Source: Pseudomonadota bacterium
GTDB lineage: Bacteria > Pseudomonadota > Gammaproteobacteria > Burkholderiales > Sulfuriferulaceae
Assembly: GCA_021790625.1 (NCBI GenBank)
Contig: JAJYGL010000156.1
Location: 1 to 10,258 of the forward strand
Direction of reading: 5' to 3'
Length of the DNA: 10,258 nucleotides
Below are positions 5,518 to 10,258 of this stretch, piece by piece. How positions within the stretch are numbered: position 1 is the stretch's first letter; each line of letters starts with the position of its first letter. Under the pieces are notes generated by a model, which did not search any database, was not told the origin of the DNA, and saw only the letters and a list, made by a program, of their open reading frames with translations. Both the position numbers and the translations under genes were made by a program.

Positions 5518-7217
5518 CAGTGTCTGGCTGAAACAACGCCCGCCAGCATTTCCTGTGCGTGCAACCGTGTCGTTTCCGTCAACACTTCTCCGCCCAGCAT
5601 GCGGGCGATCTCTTCCACCCGTTCCACTGCGGATAATTCTCGCACCAGGCTGGTGACAGCGCCATCCGGATGACGCTGTTTGCTCACCTGCCAATGCTGC
5701 TGCCCCTGCGCCGCCACTTGTGGCAAGTGGGTAATGCACAACACCTGTCGCTGTTTCCCCAGTTCACGCAACAAACGACCGACGGCTTCGGCCACGCCGC
5801 CGCCAATTCCCACGTCTACTTCATCAAACACCAGCACCGGCACGGCGGCTGCCTGCCCCAAAACAGTCTGCAAGGCGAGGCTGATACGCGACAACTCTCC
5901 ACCTGATGCGGTTTTTGCCAACGATTTTGGTGCTGAACCTTCATGCGGCGCCACCAGAAATTCCACCTGTTCGGCACCGTGCATGCCTGCGTCTGGCAAA
6001 GCAGACAACAAGACATCGAAGCTGCCACCGGTCAGCGCCAGTTGCTGCATCATCCGGCTCACATTGGCGGACAGACTTTCGGCCGCCGATTCTCGTGCCA
6101 ACGTCAGCTGTTGCGCGCTTTTTTGCCAATTCTGGCGCGCCGTGTCGGCCTGAATACGCAAAGCATCCACATCACCATCCTGCTCCAGTCGTTGCCAGTT
6201 TTCCTGCGCCTGTTGCAGACAAACAGCAAGATTTTCCGGTTTTTCACGGTATTTTTTGGCCGTGGAAACAATCTGCGCCATACGTTGTTCAATATCTGCC
6301 AATCGCGCCGGATCACCATCGAGCCTGTCGAGATAATGGCGCACGCCATGCACCGCTTCATCGATCTCGGTCTGTGCGGAATCGATGAGCGCCACATATT
6401 CCGCCAACCGGGTATCCACCGCCGCCAAGCGCTGCAACTCACTCCTTGCCATGTGCAGCGACGACAACACGCTATCATCCTGCTCGGACAATATATCCAG
6501 CGCTGCGGCCGTGCCTTGCTGCAATTCTGCGACATGCGCCAGCATGGCATGATCGGTCTGCAGGTTTTCCCATTCGGCGCCATCGAACCGCAATGCTGTC
6601 AATTCGTCGATCTGCCAGCGCAAATGCTCGCGTTCGGCCTGCTGTCGTTCACGTTGCGATTCCAGCACCTCGATTCGTGCCATCAGCGCAGCATATTCGC
6701 GATATTGCACGGCGACACGGGCAGCCAGATCACCGGCTCCGGCATATGCGTCCAGCATGTCACGCTGGAATGCTGTTTTCATCAAAGATTGGTGTGCATG
6801 CTGCCCATGCAGATCCACCAACCATTCCCCTGCCGTACGCAATTGGGCAACCGTCGCACTACACCCATTGACATAGCAACGAGAGCGCCCATGGTTGTCG
6901 ATAATGCGTCGCAATATACACTGATTTTCTTCTGCCTCACCGGCAGACAGTTCCTGCCCAAGCAACCATTGTTGCAGCGCGACAAGACCCGTAATATCGA
7001 ACGTGGCACTGATTTCAGCGCGCTGTGCGCCCTGGCGGATAACGCCGGCATCAGCACGCTCGCCCATGGCCAGTGACAGGGCATCCACCAGCAATGACTT
7101 GCCCGCTCCCGTCTCACCGGTCAATACAGTCAAACCGGACAAAAAATCGACTTCCAGTGCATCGACCAGCACAAAATCGCGTATCTGCATGCTCAACAGC
7201 ATCGCTGACATTTTCAC
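5517..7217 (-). CDS. recN: DNA repair protein RecN (SMC-like ATPase)
   Basis: RecN is an SMC-family ATPase acting early in recombinational repair of double-strand breaks. 566 residues from the GTG start, close to the usual length of about 555. Walker A GETGAGKS is at 34-41; DLHGQHAHQ, typical of RecN, is near 135; a long charged coiled-coil arm runs over about 165-375; the ABC signature ASGGELSR is at 437-444, Walker B VLVFDEVD at 461-468, and the H-loop THLPQ at 496-500. The GTG at 7217 overlaps the nadK stop (GTGA) and has GGGGA eight bases upstream. ATG 7202 gives a start that aligns exactly with E. coli RecN (ML-x9-V) but has no ribosome site, and ATG 7211 is also possible. Expression is probably coupled to nadK. 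I did not identify a LexA box. Frame and motifs are intact. Confidence 0.98.
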   Translation of the reverse strand: MKMSAMLLSMQIRDFVLVDALEVDFLSGLTVLTGETGAGKSLLVDALSLAMGERADAGVIRQGAQRAEISATFDITGLVALQQWLLGQELSAGEAEENQCILRRIIDNHGRSRCYVNGCSATVAQLRTAGEWLVDLHGQHAHQSLMKTAFQRDMLDAYAGAGDLAARVAVQYREYAALMARIEVLESQRERQQAEREHLRWQIDELTALRFDGAEWENLQTDHAMLAHVAELQQGTAAALDILSEQDDSVLSSLHMARSELQRLAAVDTRLAEYVALIDSAQTEIDEAVHGVRHYLDRLDGDPARLADIEQRMAQIVSTAKKYREKPENLAVCLQQAQENWQRLEQDGDVDALRIQADTARQNWQKSAQQLTLARESAAESLSANVSRMMQQLALTGGSFDVLLSALPDAGMHGAEQVEFLVAPHEGSAPKSLAKTASGGELSRISLALQTVLGQAAAVPVLVFDEVDVGIGGGVAEAVGRLLRELGKQRQVLCITHLPQVAAQGQQHWQVSKQRHPDGAVTSLVRELSAVERVEEIARMLGGEVLTETTRLHAQEMLAGVVSARH

Positions 7218-8086
7218 AATTTTTGTCCCCAGTACAGTTTCTCGCGCAATGTCCGGTAATAACTGTATTTTTTCGGGTGTAACAATTTAACGGATGTGGC
7301 AGAACGGGTAACGCGCACTGTATCACCGACTTCGATATCGCAATGCCGTTGTCCATCGAAATGCACCCGGGCATCGTCGGCATACAGCAATTCCAGTTCC
7401 ACTGCCGAATGGCTATTGACCACCACTGGCCTCGCCGCCAACGTGTGTGCGCAAATCGGTACCAGCACAAACACTTCCAGGCTAGGGTGCAGGATTGGCC
7501 CTCCTGCCGACAACGCATAAGCCGTCGAACCGGTGGGTGTTGCAATCACCAGCCCGTCCGAACGCTGCCCATAGACAAACTCGCCATCGATACGCAAACC
7601 AAATTCAATCAAACGCCCCGTCATTCCCTTGCTGACCACGACATCATTCAAGGCACAGGCAGAAAAAATCGGGTTCCCCGCGCGAAAAATCACCGTATCG
7701 AGCAACAAACGGGTTTCTTCATTGAACTGCCCATCCAGCACGGCATCCAGGCATTCCAGCATGGTTTCGGCCGGCACATCGGTCAAAAAACCCAGCCGTC
7801 CCTGATTGATACCAAGCAAAGGCACGCCATAACTGGACAAGACCCGCGCAATCGACAGAATCGTGCCATCCCCACCCAATACAATCACCAGATCCGCCTG
7901 CTCGCCAATGACGGCAATGCCAGCGGTCGTATGATCCCCCACATCCAGCAAATTGGCAGAATTGTGCGCAATCAATACGGTATACCCGCGCTGACGCAAA
8001 TAATCCGCCAATTGTGTCAGATTTTCACCCGTTTCCGGGCTGTCATATTTACCTACCAGCGCAATAATGCGAAACGCATCGGTCAT
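7214..8086 (-). CDS. nadK: NAD kinase
   Basis: Cytoplasmic enzyme that phosphorylates NAD to NADP using ATP (polyphosphate in some relatives). 290 residues, the family length. The nucleotide site GGDGT is at 71-75, followed by LLGINQGRLGFLTD (90-103). ALNDVVV (145-151) corresponds to the usual LNE motif, here with aspartate. DGLVIATPTGSTAY (177-190) and SAGGPILHPSLE (193-204) form the conserved C-terminal domain, and ARPVVV (218-223) follows. ATG 8086 has GGGG seven bases upstream. The stop overlaps the start of recN, so the two form an operon, an arrangement common in proteobacteria. It diverges from hrcA across a 128-base spacer; I see no strong promoter for it there. Ferritin-like or other kinases are excluded by the motif set. 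Confidence 0.98.
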   Translation of the reverse strand: MTDAFRIIALVGKYDSPETGENLTQLADYLRQRGYTVLIAHNSANLLDVGDHTTAGIAVIGEQADLVIVLGGDGTILSIARVLSSYGVPLLGINQGRLGFLTDVPAETMLECLDAVLDGQFNEETRLLLDTVIFRAGNPIFSACALNDVVVSKGMTGRLIEFGLRIDGEFVYGQRSDGLVIATPTGSTAYALSAGGPILHPSLEVFVLVPICAHTLAARPVVVNSHSAVELELLYADDARVHFDGQRHCDIEVGDTVRVTRSATSVKLLHPKKYSYYRTLREKLYWGQKL

Positions 8087-8177
8087 TGGTTTACCCCGAA
8101 ATCATCTTCGGCCGACCACAATGTTGTCCCCATCCGTCAGCCAGTTCCATATTCAACCATATTAAAATGGCGCAACT

Positions 8178-8207
8178 ATGCCACAGTTCAGCATAATTTT
8201 GTACAAT
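8178..8207 (+). promoter_or_regulatory. Predicted hrcA promoter, positioned for a leaderless transcript
   Basis: TACAAT (8202-8207, 5/6) with ATGCCA (8178-8183, 4/6 of TTGACA) and an 18-base spacer. A start site seven or eight bases past the -10 box falls at 8214-8215, directly on the hrcA ATG. No CIRCE sequence (TTAGCACTC-N9-GAGTGCTAA) is present here, so no HrcA autoregulation through CIRCE is visible. Confidence 0.4.
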
Positions 8208-8214
8208 AGCATGC

Positions 8215-9231
8215 ATGTTAAGTGAGCGCGCGCAAATTCTGCTGAAAACCCTGATCGAGCGATACATCGCCGACGGCCAGCCCATTGGCTCGCGCACCTT
8301 GCTCCACCACGCCAGACTCAATCTCAGTAGCGCTTCAATTCGCAGCATCCTGTCCGATTTGCAGGAAATCGGTTTGCTGGAAAGCCCGCATCATTCTGCC
8401 GGTCGCATCCCGACCACAGAAGGGTTTCGCCTGTTCACCGAGCGGTTGATGAGTACGCAGACCCTTCATCCGCGACAAATTCAGCATCTGGCAAGCCGTT
8501 TGCAAGACAGCGACCCCACCAGACTGGTCAACGAAGCATCCCACCTGCTGGCAGAATTGACCCATTTTGCCGGTGTCGTCAAAATTCCAAAACAACGGCA
8601 TGCGGCATTTTCCCGACTGGAATTCATTTTGCTGTCTTCACAGCGCATCCTGCTGGTCATCATCAGCATCGATGGCGAGGTGCAAAACCGTATTTTGTCC
8701 ACTGACCGCCCTTATGACAACGAAACGCTGGGTAAAGCTGCTCATTGGTTAAACGAGCGCTGCGCCGGATTGACCTTCGAAGCCGCGCAACAGGTTTTGC
8801 AACACGAATTGCAAAACCTGCATCAGGATATCGACACCCTGATGCGGCACGCCATGCAGGCTGTCACCTTTCCAGCCGACGATTCAACGGAAGACTGGGT
8901 ACTCTCCGGCGAGCACCAGCTACTCAACAATGCACATTTTTCCAGCCTGGAAAAACTGCACGATCTGTTTGCCATGTTCGAACAAAAAACCACGCTGCTA
9001 CAATTACTCAACGCCAGCGAAAATGCACAAGGCGTACAGATTTTTATCGGCAGCAAAGCCAACCACGCCCTGCCGGAAGAGTGTAGCATTGTTTCGGCAC
9101 CCTATTACCTGCACGGCCAACCCGTTGGCACGCTGGGCATCATCGGCCCGATTCGCATGCCCTACGACCGTATCGTTCCTGTCGTGGACATGACTGCCAA
9201 ACTATTGTCCAACGCCCTGTCTCATTATTAA
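8215..9231 (+). CDS. hrcA: Heat-inducible transcription repressor HrcA
   Basis: HrcA represses chaperone operons by binding CIRCE operators and is released on heat shock, with activity tuned by GroEL. 338 residues, the normal length. The N-terminal winged helix (about 1-75) includes LLKTLIERYIADGQPIGSRTL, LSSASIRSILSDLQEIGLLE and the conserved wing AGRIPTTEGFRLF (62-74). The middle and C-terminal GAF-like and dimerisation parts end with GTLGIIGPIRMPYDRIVPVVD and SNALSHY. ATG 8215 matches the family N-terminus, yet no Shine-Dalgarno sequence precedes it (bases 8195-8214 contain no purine-rich core), fitting a leaderless message. It is followed after four bases by hemH. The chaperone genes it probably controls are outside the window. 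Confidence 0.98.
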   Translation: MLSERAQILLKTLIERYIADGQPIGSRTLLHHARLNLSSASIRSILSDLQEIGLLESPHHSAGRIPTTEGFRLFTERLMSTQTLHPRQIQHLASRLQDSDPTRLVNEASHLLAELTHFAGVVKIPKQRHAAFSRLEFILLSSQRILLVIISIDGEVQNRILSTDRPYDNETLGKAAHWLNERCAGLTFEAAQQVLQHELQNLHQDIDTLMRHAMQAVTFPADDSTEDWVLSGEHQLLNNAHFSSLEKLHDLFAMFEQKTTLLQLLNASENAQGVQIFIGSKANHALPEECSIVSAPYYLHGQPVGTLGIIGPIRMPYDRIVPVVDMTAKLLSNALSHY

Positions 9232-9235
9232 ATCC

Positions 9236-10258
9236 ATGCCCAATCATCCCGCAGTACCTGTTTTACCTCATCCTGCCACCTCAAAAACAGGTATTCTGCT
9301 ACTCAACCTCGGCACGCCAGATGCGCCGGAAAAAGCGGCTTTGCGTCGCTACCTGCGCGAATTCCTTTCCGATCCGAGAGTGGTCGAATTGCCACGTTGG
9401 TTATGGCAGCCTATTTTGCATGGCGTCATCCTGCCATTTCGACCGGCACAATCTGCTAAAAAATATGCCAGCATCTGGGACAACCGTGAAGGCTCGCCAC
9501 TACGATTTCACACCGAAAAACAGGCCAAATTACTGGAAGGCTGGCTGGCGCAACACGGTCTGGACAATTTTCTGGTCGACTACGCCATGCGTTATGGCAA
9601 TCCATCCATCACGACAGTGCTTGACCGTTTGATGACACAAGGCTGCGAGCGGATTATCTGCCTGCCCCTGTACCCGCAATATGCAGCTTCCAGCACCGGT
9701 TCTGCACTCGATGGTGTATACCGCTATTTGCTTACCCAACGCCGTCAACCCTCATTACGCACAATACATTCTTTTCATGACAATCCGGATTATATTCTGG
9801 CGCTGGCAAAAAATATCCGTGATTATTGGCAGAAAAATGGCCGACCAGCTATTTTACTCATGAGTTTTCATGGCATTCCACTACGTTCTGTCAAACTGGG
9901 CGACCCTTATCAGCAAGAATGCCTGCGCAGCGGTCAGTTATTGGCCACAGAACTCGGTCTCGAACCGACACAATACCGCATCACTTTTCAATCACGCTTT
10001 GGCCGCGCCAAATGGCTGGAACCTTACACCGCCCCAACGCTGACTGAACTGGGGCGACAAAGAACCTCACGTGTCGATGTCATCTGTCCCGGATTCGTCG
10101 CTGACTGTCTTGAAACGCTGGAAGAAATCGCCCAGGAAGGAAAAGAACTGTTCAAAGAAATGGGCGGCGGCGAATTCCATTATATTCCGGCGCTCAACGA
10201 GCACGCGCATTGGATCGAGGCCTTGGGTAACATGGTAGAGCGCGAACTGTGCCGTCCC
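9236..10258 (+). CDS. hemH: Ferrochelatase, 3' end cut by window
   Basis: Inserts Fe(II) into protoporphyrin IX, the last step of protohaem synthesis. 341 codons are visible, in frame to the window edge; full-length betaproteobacterial enzymes are about 360-370 residues, so only the C-terminal tail is missing. Family motifs: ILLLNLGTPDAP (20-31), SPLRFHTEKQA (87-97), the porphyrin-side RYGNPS (119-124), PLYPQYAASSTGSA (144-157), the metal-binding histidine H212 in SFHGIP (210-215), TFQSRFGRAKWLEPYT (250-265), and CPGFVADCLETLEEI with E293 equivalent to the catalytic glutamate of human ferrochelatase. The ATG lies four bases after the hrcA stop with no ribosome site of its own, so translation is probably coupled to hrcA. 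The N-terminal 16 residues before the first beta-strand are proline-rich and poorly conserved. Confidence 0.97.
   Translation, partial: MPNHPAVPVLPHPATSKTGILLLNLGTPDAPEKAALRRYLREFLSDPRVVELPRWLWQPILHGVILPFRPAQSAKKYASIWDNREGSPLRFHTEKQAKLLEGWLAQHGLDNFLVDYAMRYGNPSITTVLDRLMTQGCERIICLPLYPQYAASSTGSALDGVYRYLLTQRRQPSLRTIHSFHDNPDYILALAKNIRDYWQKNGRPAILLMSFHGIPLRSVKLGDPYQQECLRSGQLLATELGLEPTQYRITFQSRFGRAKWLEPYTAPTLTELGRQRTSRVDVICPGFVADCLETLEEIAQEGKELFKEMGGGEFHYIPALNEHAHWIEALGNMVERELCRP

Noticed and set aside
5943..7076. 377-codon plus-strand frame inside recN
   Set aside because: It is fully antisense to recN, whose Walker and ABC motifs are intact; long antisense frames arise from codon bias.
7343..8209. 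288-codon plus-strand frame opposite nadK
   Set aside because: It is antisense to a well-conserved NAD kinase and has no recognisable motif.
8087..8214. CIRCE operator upstream of hrcA
   Set aside because: Neither TTAGCACTC nor GAGTGCTAA occurs in the spacer; the only dyad seen (TGGC-N8-GCCA near 8168-8183) has 4-base arms and is not convincing.

Overview
The window reads as ordinary chromosomal housekeeping DNA from a betaproteobacterium. A nadK-recN pair diverging from hrcA-hemH, a PPK1 next to a SixA-type phosphatase, and a PEP-CTERM exported protein together suggest the order Nitrosomonadales in the broad sense (Gallionellaceae, Nitrosomonadaceae or Methylophilaceae-like). That placement is inferred from gene content and protein style, not from a search. 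I found no insertion sequence, prophage, CRISPR array, toxin-antitoxin pair or recognisable defence cassette.

Left part (1-2034). A 3'-truncated gene on the minus strand encodes an Aer-type aerotaxis/energy-taxis receptor (PAS plus methyl-accepting signalling domain). It begins with a GTG codon. Back to back with it is a complete tRNA-Pro(CGG) gene on the plus strand. The following 349-base stretch, which looks empty at first, holds a plausible 57-residue single-membrane-span protein on the minus strand.

Middle (2035-5516). ppk (polyphosphate kinase 1, minus) and sixA (histidine phosphatase, plus) diverge from a 152-base spacer containing a good sigma70-like promoter for sixA. A strong inverted repeat that includes the sixA stop codon forms a terminator, probably bidirectional, between sixA and the convergent gene for a PEP-CTERM exported protein.

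Right part (5517-10258). nadK and recN lie on the minus strand with overlapping stop/start codons. hrcA and hemH lie on the plus strand, four bases apart. hrcA has no Shine-Dalgarno sequence and its best -10 box sits seven bases before the ATG, so its mRNA may be leaderless. hemH runs off the right edge, only its C-terminus missing. The grpE-dnaK-dnaJ genes usually found near hrcA are not in view, and no CIRCE operator is visible.

The most useful leads are two unannotated small reading frames (1763-1936 and 5389-5517), the likely leaderless hrcA start, and the terminator built into the sixA stop codon. None amounts to a clear new system.
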